64,000 nt of DNA from Nocardia sp. NBC_01329 (GCF_035956715.1 NZ_CP108381.1:6108001-6172000); one strand, 5' to 3'. Positions 36,999 through 46,194 are shown, counted from the first letter of the stretch. Notes: generated by a model from the sequence alone, not told the origin. Program-made: numbers and translations.

Positions 36999-37871
36999 GT
37001 GAGCAGCGAAAAGATTCAGCGTGTCGGCATCATCGGCGCCGGCCAGATGGGCGCAGGCATCGCGGAGGTGTGTGCTCGCGCGCATGTCGACGTGCTGGTG
37101 TACGAGCAGACCCGGGATCTCGCCGCGGCCGGCCGGTCGCGGATCCTGCGGTCCCTGGACCGAGGCGTGAGCAGCGGCAAGATCACCGAACGGGAACGCG
37201 AACAGGCTGCCTGGCGGCTGCGGTTCACGTCCGATCTCGGTGACTTCGCCGATCGGCAGCTCGTGGTGGAAGCCGTCCTGGAAGACGAGAAGGTCAAGAC
37301 CTCCATCTTCGCCGAACTGGACAAGGTGGTCACCGACCCCGGCGCGGTGCTGGCCTCCAACACCTCCTCCATCCCGATCATGAAGATCGCCGTGGCCACC
37401 AACAACCCCGAACGGGTCGTCGGTATGCACTTCTTCAACCCGGTACCGGTCCTGCCGCTCGTCGAACTGGTGACCACCCTCAAGACCAGCCCGGCCGTCA
37501 CCGAACGGGCCGAGGCGTTCGCGGCCGAAATCCTCGGCAAGGAGATCGTCCGCTCCTCCGACCGCTCCGGGTTCGTGGTCAACGCGCTGCTGGTGCCATA
37601 CCTGCTCTCGGCGATCCGCATGGTCGAGTCCGGTTTCGCTACCAAGGAAGATGTCGACAAGGCGATGGTGCTCGGCTGCGCCCACCCGATGGGCCCGCTG
37701 GCGCTGACCGACCTGGTCGGCCTCGATACGGTGAAGTCGATCGCCGACTCGATGTACGGCGAATTCAAGGAGCCGCTGTACTCGGCCCCGCCGCTGCTCA
37801 TGCGCATGGTCGAGGCAGGTTTGCTGGGTAAGAAGTCGGGTACAGGGTTCTACCAGTACAACAAGGCTTAA
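36999..37871 (+). CDS. fadB2: 3-hydroxybutyryl-CoA dehydrogenase
   Basis: A 290-residue NAD(P)-dependent dehydrogenase of beta-oxidation and PHB/butyrate metabolism. NAD motif GIIGAGQMGAGIAEV (9-23), active-site HFFNPVPVLPLVEL with the catalytic His, SNTSSIPI, and the signature DRSGFVVNALLVPYL are present. It is always next to icl in mycobacteria (Rv0467-Rv0468), as here. GTG at 36999 has AGGAGCGGG upstream. Confidence 0.96.
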   Translation: MSSEKIQRVGIIGAGQMGAGIAEVCARAHVDVLVYEQTRDLAAAGRSRILRSLDRGVSSGKITEREREQAAWRLRFTSDLGDFADRQLVVEAVLEDEKVKTSIFAELDKVVTDPGAVLASNTSSIPIMKIAVATNNPERVVGMHFFNPVPVLPLVELVTTLKTSPAVTERAEAFAAEILGKEIVRSSDRSGFVVNALLVPYLLSAIRMVESGFATKEDVDKAMVLGCAHPMGPLALTDLVGLDTVKSIADSMYGEFKEPLYSAPPLLMRMVEAGLLGKKSGTGFYQYNKA

Positions 37872-38070
37872 GTCACTGGACCGGGTCGCGCTCGGACGAG
37901 TCGATGTCCGGTCCGAGGGCACAGGCGGTATCCGCGTCCGTCGGTCGGTTTGCACACGGTCAGGTCTGTGGTGAAGCGGGCGGCGTGCATCGGTCCGGTC
38001 GGAGTGGTGAAATGTGGGTCAGTGGTGGGAGACGGGCTTCGGCCGGCCGCGGAGGTGGGCGGTGTGGGTT

Positions 38071-38238
38071 TGTTCGTGAAGGTGCTGTGTTTTCGGCACG
38101 CTGGCGCGCGCGGGGTCGAGGCCCCCTCGGTCTCGCCGTTCAGGCCTCGAGACTCGAGCCTTCGGCTCATGCGCTTTCGAGGCCTGAACGGCGAGACGGG
38201 CCTCAACCCTTCGAGGTGTCTCGCAAAACTCGACTCAT
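38071..38238 (+). repeat. Dispersed intergenic repeat, copy 3 (type A)
   Basis: Same module order as 34551-34725: GGTGCTGTGTTTT hairpin end, TCTCGCCGTTCAGGCCTCGA, its inverted complement after CTTCGGCTCATGCG, then GTGTCTCGCAAAACTCGACT. Several differences from copy 1 are paired changes (CGCGCCTTCGGCGC against GAGCCTTCGGCTC), which keep the central stem. Confidence 0.8.
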
Positions 38239-38358
38239 GGGGTTACGACGGCAGCGTATGTCTCGGTCGCATGTGACCGTCCGCTGTGGGTAGCTCTTGT
38301 TCGCTGGTCGCAGGACGTACCGTCTACCCAGGTGGCCCGCATCCATGGTCGGGGCCCG

Positions 38359-38422
38359 CCCCGGTTCTGGAGCGACAGAGCGAAGGAGCGCAGCGACTGA
38401 GCGGCGGAGTGAAGAACCGGGG
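38359..38422 (+). other. Long hairpin upstream of the MetE homologue
   Basis: CCCCGGTTCT and AGAACCGGGG form a 10-bp perfect stem around a 44-nt purine-rich interior made of GAGCG-type steps (GGAGCGACAGAGCGAAGGAG). It lies about 60 bp before the start codon. It may be an untranslated-leader structure. I see no cobalamin riboswitch B12 box. Confidence 0.5.
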
Positions 38423-38440
38423 TTAACAGGGCCCCGACCC

Positions 38441-38470
38441 GCGGCGCCGGAGGCGCCGCAAATAAACACG
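38441..38470 (+). repeat. GC hairpin with A-rich tail before the MetE homologue
   Basis: GCGGCGCC-GGA-GGCGCCGC followed by AAATAAACACGG, which runs straight into the GGAGG ribosome site of the next gene. The same hairpin-tail unit recurs at 1761-1790, 41104-41135, 52455-52489 and at the ends of the larger repeats. Confidence 0.7.
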
Positions 38471-38480
38471 GAGGTCGGTA

Positions 38481-40787
38481 ATGGTCAACGTCAGTGACGG
38501 ATTCGGCTCGAGTGTGCTCGGGTATCCGCGGATCGGTCCGCATCGGGAACTCAAACGCGCGCTCGAAGCGTACTGGCGGCAGGCGATCACCCGGGACGAA
38601 TTGGTCGCGGTCGGACGCGATATCCAGGAACAGCAGTTCAACGAACTCGCTGCGACCGGATTGACCCAGGTTCCGGGTAACACCTTCTCCTTCTACGACC
38701 ATGTGCTGGACAACGCGCTGCTCTTCGGCGCGGTCCCGTCCCGTTTCGAGGAATATCGGGCCGATCTGGACCCGCTGGATTTCTACTTCCTGATGGCCCG
38801 CGGCCGACCCGACCTACCGCCGCTGGAGTTGGTGCGCTTCTTCGGCACGAACTACCACTACCGGCAGCCGGAACTCGATGGCGGCACCGAATTCTCCCTG
38901 CATCCCGAGGCGCTGCTGGACGAATGGGACCGGGCGATGGCGGTGGGCATCGAACAGCGGCCGGTCGTGCTGGGGCCGGTGTCGCTGCTGCTGCTGTCCA
39001 AGGCGGGCAGTGTGCCGGGCGAATCGGCCGGTTTCGACACCATCGACCTGTTGGACCGGCTGCTACCGGTCTACGAGCAGCTGTTCGAGATTCTGGCCCG
39101 GCGCGGCGCCACCTGTGTGCAGTTGGACGAGCCCTGTTTCACCGCCGAACGCTCGGTCGCCGAACTCGCGGCCTTCGAACGTGTCTACGATCGGCTCTCC
39201 AAGGCGCCGCTGCGCCCGCGCATCCTGGTCACCGGCCAGTACGGTGATTTCGGTGAGGCCCTGCGGATTCTGGCCGGTACCGGGGTGGAGGCGATCGGTC
39301 TGGATCTCGCCACCTACCGGGTCCGGGCCGAGGATCTGGCGAGTATTCCGGGTATCCGGCGTAAAAGGCTGTACGCGGGTGTTATCAGCGGTACGAATGT
39401 GTGGCGGGCCGATCGCTACGTCACCCTGGAATACCTGAACGAACTAGCGAAAGTGTGTCCCGATCTGGTGGTCGCCACCGGGACCACTCTGCTTCATGTG
39501 CCCTACGATGTGCTCGCCGAATACGAAATCCCCGGAAATGTGGCCGATCGGCTGGCATTCGCGAAGCAGAAAGTCGGCGAGGTCGTCTCGCTGGCGAAAG
39601 CGCTCACCGAGGGGCCCTCGGACAAATGGCGTAAACGTCCGGGCGAAGTGCATTTCAAACAGAAGCACGCGGTGCGGCAGCGGGTGTACGCGATCACCCC
39701 GCAGATGCGCGAACGCGCACCCTATGCCGAGCGCCGGGCGGCGCAGCAGGAGAAGCTGCGACTGCCACTGGTGCCCGCCACCACGCTCGGGTCGTATCCG
39801 CAGAGCGCCGCGGCCCGGCAGGCCCGCCACCAATTGGGTGAGGGCCGGCTGTCCTACGACGAATACCGCAAGAAGATCGAAGCGGAGATCGCCGCGACAA
39901 TCGCACTGCAAGAAGATATCGGCCTCGATGTGCTGGTGCACGGCGAACACGAGCGCAACGACATGATCCAGTACTTCGCCGAACTGTTGGACGGTTTCGC
40001 GACCACCCATTTCGGCTGGGTGCAGGTGTACGGTTCGCGTTGTGTGCGCCCGCCGATCATCTACGGTGACGTGTCGCGCCCGGCTCCGATGTCGGTGGAT
40101 TGGATCACCTACGCGCAATCGCTGACCGACAAACCGGTGAAGGGCATGGTCACCGGCCCCGTCACCATGATCGCGCGCTCGTTCGTCCGGCAGGACCAAC
40201 CGTTGTTCGAGACAGCCGATCAGGTGGCACTGGCCGTTCGCGACGAAGTGGTCGATCTGGAACGGGCCGGTATCGGCATCATCCAGGTCGACGAACCGGC
40301 GCTGCGGGAGCTGTGGCCGGCCCGGCCAGAAGGCCGCGCCGAATACTTGCGCTGGGCCATCGGCGCCTTCCGTCTCGCGACCTCCGGCGTGGCGCCGGGT
40401 ACGCAGATCCACACCCATATCCCGTACTCGGGGCGTACGGAGATCGTGGAGGCGATCGAGCAGCTGGACGCCGATGTCACGGCCATCGTCGCCACCCGTT
40501 CCATCGAATGGGTGCTGAAAGCGCTGGAAGAGGATTACGCCTCCGGCCACGGTCCGAGTAACGGGGTCGGCCCGGGCGTGTACGAGAGCCGTTCGGCTCG
40601 GATCCCGGATATCGATGAGCTGGACGAACTGCTCACCGCCGCCGCGGCGGCCGTGGGACCGGACCGGCTCTGGGCCAACCCTGACGGTGGTCTCAAGACC
40701 CGCCACCACTGGCAGCTCGACCCGGCCCTGCGCAACATGGTCGCCGCCGCCCGTCGCGTCCGCCGCCGGGCGGAGTCGGCGCAGTGA
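38481..40787 (+). CDS. metE: MetE homologue lacking three zinc ligands
   Basis: A 768-residue protein aligning end to end with cobalamin-independent methionine synthase: paired barrels, N-terminal GYPRIGPHRELKRALEAYW, folate region LDVLVHGEHERNDM, SRCVRPPIIYGDVSRPAPM and VDEPALREL. But of the zinc ligands known in E. coli (His641, Cys643, Glu665, Cys726) only the His remains: HTHMC has become HTHIP (Pro648), IET has become IVA (Val670), and NPDCGLKTR has become NPDGGLKTR (Gly736). The His of the conserved YDIHSP segment is Arg704. Homocysteine activation by zinc therefore seems impossible; another thiol or acceptor is likely. ATG has GGAGG upstream. Confidence 0.88.
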   Translation: MVNVSDGFGSSVLGYPRIGPHRELKRALEAYWRQAITRDELVAVGRDIQEQQFNELAATGLTQVPGNTFSFYDHVLDNALLFGAVPSRFEEYRADLDPLDFYFLMARGRPDLPPLELVRFFGTNYHYRQPELDGGTEFSLHPEALLDEWDRAMAVGIEQRPVVLGPVSLLLLSKAGSVPGESAGFDTIDLLDRLLPVYEQLFEILARRGATCVQLDEPCFTAERSVAELAAFERVYDRLSKAPLRPRILVTGQYGDFGEALRILAGTGVEAIGLDLATYRVRAEDLASIPGIRRKRLYAGVISGTNVWRADRYVTLEYLNELAKVCPDLVVATGTTLLHVPYDVLAEYEIPGNVADRLAFAKQKVGEVVSLAKALTEGPSDKWRKRPGEVHFKQKHAVRQRVYAITPQMRERAPYAERRAAQQEKLRLPLVPATTLGSYPQSAAARQARHQLGEGRLSYDEYRKKIEAEIAATIALQEDIGLDVLVHGEHERNDMIQYFAELLDGFATTHFGWVQVYGSRCVRPPIIYGDVSRPAPMSVDWITYAQSLTDKPVKGMVTGPVTMIARSFVRQDQPLFETADQVALAVRDEVVDLERAGIGIIQVDEPALRELWPARPEGRAEYLRWAIGAFRLATSGVAPGTQIHTHIPYSGRTEIVEAIEQLDADVTAIVATRSIEWVLKALEEDYASGHGPSNGVGPGVYESRSARIPDIDELDELLTAAAAAVGPDRLWANPDGGLKTRHHWQLDPALRNMVAAARRVRRRAESAQ

Positions 40788-40895
40788 CCAGGCCCCCGCC
40801 CGCGACCCTCGCGTCCCCCCTCCGCAGGCACAGCAGGTGGCGTACGCACCCCAGAAATCGCATGCTGACCAGGACCCGCATGCTGACCGGAACGT

Positions 40896-41144
40896 CGAAT
40901 CCCGACGCAACCCAATGAGTCGAGTCTTACGAGACACCCCAAAGGGTTGAGGCCGTCTCGCCGTTCAGGCCTCGAAGCGCATGCGACGTGCGGTCGGCCA
41001 TCCGATGGACCGACCGTTGAGCACCTTCGGCCGAGGTGAACCCACCCAGGCCAGGGTGCGAGTCTCGAGGCCTGAACGGCGAGACCTCAGGGCCTCAACC
41101 CCCGCGCCGCCGCAGGCGGCGCCAAAAAACACAGCGCGCCAAAA
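40896..41144 (-). repeat. Dispersed intergenic repeat, copy 4 (type A/B hybrid, inverted)
   Basis: Reverse orientation of copy 1: ATGAGTCGAGTCTTACGAGA at the left, the core GTCTCGCCGTTCAGGCCTCG, then an inserted type-B segment (GCATGCGACGTGCGGTCGGC ... GAGCACCTTCGGCC) before the second core and a GC hairpin at 41104-41122 with tail CAAAAAACACAGC. It ends 20 bp before the alcohol dehydrogenase start and shows that the modules recombine. Confidence 0.8.
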
Positions 41145-41163
41145 TTACGGTAGGCATGGACGC

Positions 41164-42219
41164 ATGAGTAATGCTGTAGCTGCTTACGCGATGGCCGGAC
41201 CCGATGCCGCGTTCGAAAAGGTCACCATCGAGCGGCGGGACCTCGGCCCCGATGATGTCCTCATCGATATCGAATATGCCGGTATCTGCCATTCCGATAT
41301 TCACACTGCCCGCAACGAATGGGGTGGCGCGGCGTATCCATGTGTTCCGGGGCACGAGATCGCGGGGACCGTCGCGGCTGTGGGCGCGGCGGTCACCCGG
41401 CACAGCGTCGGTGACCGGGTGGGTGTCGGCTGCATGGTGGATTCCTGTGGGAAGTGCGAATCGTGCCTGGCGGGCGAGGAGCAGTTCTGCGCCCGTGGTG
41501 CGGTGATGACCTACAACTCCCGCGTGCCGGAGGAAGTGCAGCCGGGCGGGCACACCATGGGCGGATATGCCAAGCAGATCGTGGTGACCGAGAACTTCGT
41601 GGTCGCTGTCCCGGCGGGGATCGATCTGTCGGTGGCCGCGCCGCTGCTGTGTGCCGGAATCACGCTGTATTCACCTTTACGACAATGGGATGCCGGGCCG
41701 GGTAAAAAGGTCGCGATCATCGGAATGGGCGGGCTCGGCCATATCGGTGTGAAAATCGCGGCGGCGCTGGGTGCCGAGGTCACTGTGTTGAGTCATTCGC
41801 TGAGCAAACAGGATGACGGGAAGCGTTTCGGCGCGCACCACTATTACGCGACCAGCGATGAGCAGGTGTTCCGGGAGCTGCGCAGCAGCTTCGATCTCGT
41901 CATCAATACCGTGTCCGCGGATCTGCCGATCAATGAATATATGAAGCTGCTGCGGCTGGATGGGGCGCTGGTCGTCTTGGGGCTGCCCGAGGCTCCGCTC
42001 GAGGTTCAGGCCCGGGTGCTGGCCGGTCGCCGCCGAGTGCTGGCCGGTTCGATGATCGGGGGTATCGAACAGACGCAGGAGATGCTGAATTTCTGTGCCG
42101 ACCACGGAATCGGTGCGGAAATCGAGTTGATTTCCGCGGATGAGATCGACGGTGCGTATGAGCGGGTGGTGGCCAGTGATGTGCGGTATCGGTTCGTCAT
42201 AGACGCTGCGACGATCTGA
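41164..42219 (+). CDS. Zinc-dependent alcohol dehydrogenase (cinnamyl-alcohol type)
   Basis: A 351-residue medium-chain dehydrogenase of the CAD/AdhC class. Catalytic zinc ligands are in GICHSDIH and GHEIAG with a third Cys in LLCAGITLYSPL; the structural zinc has its four cysteines in CGKCESCLAGEEQFC. The Rossmann motif GMGGLGHIGVK suggests NADP. It reduces or oxidises aldehydes/alcohols of broad range; M. tuberculosis AdhC (Rv3045) is the likely relative. It keeps its zinc sites, unlike the preceding MetE homologue, with which it is separated by a 376-bp repeat-filled gap. Confidence 0.93.
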   Translation: MSNAVAAYAMAGPDAAFEKVTIERRDLGPDDVLIDIEYAGICHSDIHTARNEWGGAAYPCVPGHEIAGTVAAVGAAVTRHSVGDRVGVGCMVDSCGKCESCLAGEEQFCARGAVMTYNSRVPEEVQPGGHTMGGYAKQIVVTENFVVAVPAGIDLSVAAPLLCAGITLYSPLRQWDAGPGKKVAIIGMGGLGHIGVKIAAALGAEVTVLSHSLSKQDDGKRFGAHHYYATSDEQVFRELRSSFDLVINTVSADLPINEYMKLLRLDGALVVLGLPEAPLEVQARVLAGRRRVLAGSMIGGIEQTQEMLNFCADHGIGAEIELISADEIDGAYERVVASDVRYRFVIDAATI

Positions 42220-42331
42220 CGATTTCCGGCCGATCGCCACGGTCGGAAGGGCCCTGGAATGCCGGTTCGATCGGCGAGCTTCGAACAATCGTCCATCATC
42301 GAACAAAGGGATTCCGCGCCTTCCAGCGTAA

Positions 42332-42679
42332 TTTTCCACACTGTGGAGAAGGCTGTGGAGAACCGGATACCCGAGGTGGGGATGAAGGCCGGGGCTGTGG
42401 ATGGATTGTGTGCTGGAGCGGTTCGGATACCGGAAATCTATTGATTCGGTTTCCGCCGGATAACGGACCGGACAGAATATCCGGTATCGGTGATCAGCAC
42501 CGTTTCCGGGCATACCCCGACCTCCGGCCCGGTTTTCGACCGAACGGCGTAAAGGGCCGTTCCCGCGATGTGACGTGGATGTGACCGTGACGGTCCCAGA
42601 TAACGAATCCACAGGCATTCGAGCGGTCTTTCCCCAGGTCCGCCCCAGCCTGTGGATAACTTGGGATACCTGTGGATAA
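42332..42679. promoter_or_regulatory. Cluster of DnaA-box-like sites
   Basis: Two perfect TGTGGATAA boxes (42651-42659, 42671-42679) lie 20 bp apart, and a second group has TTTTCCACA (42332-42340) and two TGTGGAGAA (42342-42350, 42354-42362), with TGTGGATGG at 42396. The region is noncoding and moderately AT-rich. No dnaA, dnaN or rpmH is nearby, so it is not the usual origin; it could titrate DnaA or regulate the next gene. Nothing else is recognised in 42220-42761. Confidence 0.5.
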
Positions 42680-42761
42680 CTTCTCCCATGGCGAGAAACC
42701 CGGCAGCCGCGTGGCGATCGGGCGACAATGGTCGTGATCGGCTGCGGCAGCGGGAGGCTCC

Positions 42762-43880
42762 TTGGACAACCAGTGGCAGGGCACCGGCTCCGGCGGACCC
42801 ACCGGCGGGAGCCGCGTGCTCATCACCGTCTTCGCCGCCGTGCTCGCCTTGGGAGCGCTCTTCGGCTATCAGGGAGAGCTGCCCGGCCTTTCGCAACCCG
42901 GCCGCAGCGTCGTCGCGGCGCCGGTCCGGCCCGCGCCCCCGTTGAACGCGAGTGAGCTGACGCGTGGCCTCTCCCCGGTACTTGTGAACATCACTGCCGC
43001 CGCCCGGCCGTTCGGCGCCGCGGCTGCCGGGTCCGGCATCGTGCTCACCGGCGAGGGCCAGGTTCTCACCAGCCATCATGTCGTGAAGGGCGCGAAAACC
43101 GTCCGGGTCAGCCGTGTCGCCGACGGCGCTGTGTACACCGCCGAAGTACTCGGCTACGACACCCACGCCGATATCGCGCTGCTTTCCCTCACCGGCGCCT
43201 ATGGCTTGGCCACCGCGCGGATCGGCAGTTCCGCCGGGCTCCGGGTCCGCGACGAGGTGCTGGCCGTCGGTAACGCGGGCGGTAGCGGAACGGCGACGGC
43301 GGTCACCGGAGAGATCAGCGATCTGGACAGCACGATCATGGCGCTGAACCAGCAGGATCTGTCCCGGCAGGCGCTCACCGGGATGCTGGAGATCGAGGCC
43401 GCCGTCAGCGCCGGCCAGTCCGGTGGCGCACTCACCGATCACACCGGCGCGGTCGTCGGCGTGATCGCCGCAGCATCGGGGAGCCGGGACCCGCCGCCGG
43501 GCGGAGCCGCCGACCCCCCGAACGGCTATGCGGTGCCGATCGACGCCGCCATGCGGGTCGTGCGTCAGATACGTTCCGGGACACCCACCGAATCCGTGCA
43601 CATCGGTCCCACCGCCACGCTGGGTGTCCTGATCTCCGATGCGCGTCCGCGCGGCGCTCGTATCGATATGGCGATCTACGGGCTGCCCGCGCAGACCGCG
43701 GGTCTGGTGGCCGGGGAGATAATCACTTCGCTGGACGGTCGCGCCGTCACCAGCGCCCGGTTGCTGCGTGCTTTGATCGACACCCGCAAACCCGCCGAAA
43801 CAGTGCGGCTGGGCGTGCGGGCATCCGACGGCACCGAACGGGTCGTGGCGGTGCGACTGGCTACCGGTACGCCGGGCTAG
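42762..43880 (+). CDS. HtrA/DegP-like membrane-anchored serine protease with PDZ domain
   Basis: A 372-residue protein: cytosolic N-terminus, membrane anchor at about 19-38 (VLITVFAAVLALGALFGYQG), trypsin-like domain with His in LTSHHVV, Asp in THADIALL and Ser in AGQSGGAL, and a C-terminal PDZ domain (GLPAQTAGLVAGEIITSLDGRAV). It probably degrades misfolded exported proteins at the outer face of the membrane. TTG start at 42762, six bases after GGGAGG. Its 3' end meets the convergent VKOR/DsbA genes. Confidence 0.9.
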   Translation: MDNQWQGTGSGGPTGGSRVLITVFAAVLALGALFGYQGELPGLSQPGRSVVAAPVRPAPPLNASELTRGLSPVLVNITAAARPFGAAAAGSGIVLTGEGQVLTSHHVVKGAKTVRVSRVADGAVYTAEVLGYDTHADIALLSLTGAYGLATARIGSSAGLRVRDEVLAVGNAGGSGTATAVTGEISDLDSTIMALNQQDLSRQALTGMLEIEAAVSAGQSGGALTDHTGAVVGVIAAASGSRDPPPGGAADPPNGYAVPIDAAMRVVRQIRSGTPTESVHIGPTATLGVLISDARPRGARIDMAIYGLPAQTAGLVAGEIITSLDGRAVTSARLLRALIDTRKPAETVRLGVRASDGTERVVAVRLATGTPG

Positions 43881-43899
43881 GGCAGTTCGCGTCCCGCGG

Positions 43900-44466
43900 T
43901 CAGAACAGCGACAACCAATAGTCCTGGAACCGCAGGAACACCAGCACCAGCACCACCGCGTAGAACACCGCGACGAAAGTCCAGCGCCATTCCGCGACCA
44001 CTCGCAGCGCACCCCGATCGTTACCCCACAACTGCTCGGTGATGACCGCGAGCAGCGGTGTGATGATCGCCCAGACCACCATGCAGTACGGGCACAGCGC
44101 GTTGATGCGGTACAGGCTCTGGAAGATCAGCCAGCAGATGAACAGCGTGCCCGCGGCCGTCCCCAGCCACAGGCCGGTCCAGATCCATCGAGGCAGCCCC
44201 ACTCCCGCGACCGACAGGACGCCGAGGGTCACCACCACCGAGAACCCCGCCAGGCCGATGATCGGATTCGGGAATCCGAGCACCGCCGCCTGGTCGGTGG
44301 CCATCACCGAACCGCAGGACAATACCGGGTTCAAGCTGCACGACGGTACGTAGCCGGGCTCGCTGAGCAGTTTGAAATCTTCGACCAGCAGGGCGAACGC
44401 GGCGATCCAGCCGGCCAGCCCGCACAGGAGCATCGTCCAGGCGGCAGGCGGCGATGTCCGGATCAC
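43900..44466 (-). CDS. Vitamin K epoxide reductase (VKOR) family protein
   Basis: A 188-residue membrane protein with five helices and the four conserved cysteines of bacterial VKORs: one pair in the first loop (PSCSLNPVLSCGS) and the CxxC active site CPYC on helix 4. It reoxidises a DsbA-like partner using menaquinone, replacing DsbB. Its GTG start overlaps the stop of the DsbA-like gene by GTGA, a clear operon of the two halves of the disulfide-forming pathway. Confidence 0.93.
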   Translation of the reverse strand: MIRTSPPAAWTMLLCGLAGWIAAFALLVEDFKLLSEPGYVPSCSLNPVLSCGSVMATDQAAVLGFPNPIIGLAGFSVVVTLGVLSVAGVGLPRWIWTGLWLGTAAGTLFICWLIFQSLYRINALCPYCMVVWAIITPLLAVITEQLWGNDRGALRVVAEWRWTFVAVFYAVVLVLVFLRFQDYWLSLF

Positions 44467-45209
44467 CGGCCCGCAGCCGCCTGTATCGCGGCGGCCAGCG
44501 GTGCGGTATCGAACTTCTGCCCGCTCGGGTCGGCGGTGAGTTTCACCGGCTCACCATTGACGAACACCGTAGGGGTTCCGTCGATGCCTTCTGCCAGTGA
44601 TTCCTCGGATTTCGCCGCGACGAAGCCATCGTATTTGCGGTCGGTGATGCAGTCGGCGATGGTGGGGTCGGTATAGCCCGCCTGCTGCGCGATGGCGATG
44701 AGTTGCTCGTCGGTCAGCCCGGCGCCGCCTTCGGGCGGCTGCTGCTGGAACATGAGCCTCAGCCAGTCCTGATACTTATCGGTCCCGGTATCGGCTACAC
44801 AGTAGGAGGCATTGGCCGACCGAGTCGAGTATTCGGTGCTGGACATCTGGTCCAGATAGCCCACGATGTTGTATTCGACCGCCGCGGTGCCGTCGGCCAC
44901 CGATTCGCGCAGTAGTTCGGCGTGGTCGGCCTCGAACTGTTGGCAGACCGGGCACTGCATATCCGCGACGATCCGTACGGTCGCCTTCGCGTCGGGCTGC
45001 CCGATCCGGATGGCGCCGTTATCGGTCGCGACCGCCGGGACGGGGCCCACATCGTCGGAACCGGAGTTGCGTACGGCCAGGCCGATCCCGATCGCCGCGA
45101 CCAGCACCACCAGCACGGCCGCCACTGCGACCTGTATCGCGATCTTGCGGTTGCGGTCCGCGCGCGCGGCCGCCGCCACCGGATTCGGCCGACCGGGGTT
45201 TTTGCTCAC
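44463..45209 (-). CDS. DsbA-like thioredoxin-fold oxidase
   Basis: A 248-residue protein with an N-terminal membrane anchor (IAIQVAVAAVLVVLVAAIGIGLAV) and a DsbA domain outside: active site CPVC in DMQCPVCQQFEADH, a second Cys pair in the helical insert (YCVAD, ADCITD), and cis-Pro loop GTPTVFVNG. It introduces disulfides into exported proteins and is recharged by the coupled VKOR. GTG at 45209 is chosen over a longer start because the extension is basic and unlike homologues. Confidence 0.9.
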   Translation of the reverse strand: MSKNPGRPNPVAAAARADRNRKIAIQVAVAAVLVVLVAAIGIGLAVRNSGSDDVGPVPAVATDNGAIRIGQPDAKATVRIVADMQCPVCQQFEADHAELLRESVADGTAAVEYNIVGYLDQMSSTEYSTRSANASYCVADTGTDKYQDWLRLMFQQQPPEGGAGLTDEQLIAIAQQAGYTDPTIADCITDRKYDGFVAAKSEESLAEGIDGTPTVFVNGEPVKLTADPSGQKFDTAPLAAAIQAAAGR

Positions 45210-45348
45210 CGTGCGTTCACCACGCCTCTCCCTCGCCTCGCTGCCCCGGCCACGCATAGGTTCGCCGAGGAGCGCCGGGTTTCCCGGCGCACCGTCCCAT
45301 CATTGTCCGGCTTGCTGAGAGTTTCCATAACTCACCCGTTTCCGTCGG

Positions 45349-46194
45349 TCAGGCCGTGTCCAGCCGGCGCAGTTCGGCGGCCGGATCGAAATTCGCCGGT
45401 GGCCAGGTCAGCTCCAGTTTCTCGAGCGCCTCGATCAGCAATTCGGTCACGGCCAGCCGCGAATACCACTTCGCGTCGGCGGGCAATACATACCAGGGCG
45501 CGTGGCCGGTGGAGGTGCGGTCCAGCAGATCCTGGTAGGCCTGCTGGTAGGCGGGCCAGTAGGCGCGCTCGTCGATATCGCCGGGGTTGAACTTCCAGTG
45601 TTTGTCCGGTCGTTCCAGTCGCTCCCGCAACCTTTTCTTCTGTTCGTCGAGCGATACGAACATCGCGACCTTCACTAGCGTCGTCCCGGATTCGGTCAGC
45701 TCCTTTTCGAAATCGTCGATCTCGGTGTAGCGCTGCTGCCAGACGGTCTCGGGCACGAGTTCGTGGACGCGCGCCACCAGGACGTCTTCATAGTGTGAGC
45801 GGTCGAAAACGCCCAACTGGCCGCTGCGCGGGAGTTCCTTGCGGATACGCCACAGGAAGTGATGCCGCTTCTCCTCCTCGGTCGGGACGCCGAACGCGGC
45901 GTGATCGACACCCTGTGGATCCACCGAACCGATCACGTGACGTACGATTCCGCCCTTCCCGGCGGTATCCATCCCCTGCAGCACCAGCAGGACACTGCGG
46001 TTGTCCCCGGAGCGCCCGTTGGCGTACAGCTTCTCCTGCAGGCCGGCCAGAACTTTGCTGCGTTCGCTCAGCAGTTGTTCCCCGTCCTTTTTTTGGCCGG
46101 GGAACCCGGGTTTGGCGGATGTATCGATATCGGCGACGCGCAGGCCGTCGGCGCGCAGAGCCCGGCTCGCGGGGATCTTCCAGTGCACGGACAT
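45349..46194 (-). CDS. ppk2: Polyphosphate kinase 2
   Basis: A 281-residue PPK2 of class I size. Walker A is GMDTAGKGG (about residues 74-82), Walker B DRSHYEDV, with the lid arginine cluster RLRERLERPDKHWKFNPGD. It uses polyphosphate to phosphorylate nucleoside diphosphates (GDP or ADP), or the reverse. The gene is monocistronic, 12 bp downstream of nothing in its own direction; the EspG-like gene ends just beside it on the same strand, upstream, with 12 bp between. Confidence 0.93.
   Translation of the reverse strand: MSVHWKIPASRALRADGLRVADIDTSAKPGFPGQKKDGEQLLSERSKVLAGLQEKLYANGRSGDNRSVLLVLQGMDTAGKGGIVRHVIGSVDPQGVDHAAFGVPTEEEKRHHFLWRIRKELPRSGQLGVFDRSHYEDVLVARVHELVPETVWQQRYTEIDDFEKELTESGTTLVKVAMFVSLDEQKKRLRERLERPDKHWKFNPGDIDERAYWPAYQQAYQDLLDRTSTGHAPWYVLPADAKWYSRLAVTELLIEALEKLELTWPPANFDPAAELRRLDTA

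Noticed and set aside
37872..38480. Cobalamin riboswitch before the MetE homologue
   Set aside because: No B12 box (GCCACTG) or matching fold could be found; the leader instead holds repeats and a simple hairpin.
42220..42761. Chromosomal replication origin
   Set aside because: DnaA-like boxes are present, but dnaA, dnaN, rpmH, parAB and a long AT-rich unwinding region are all absent.
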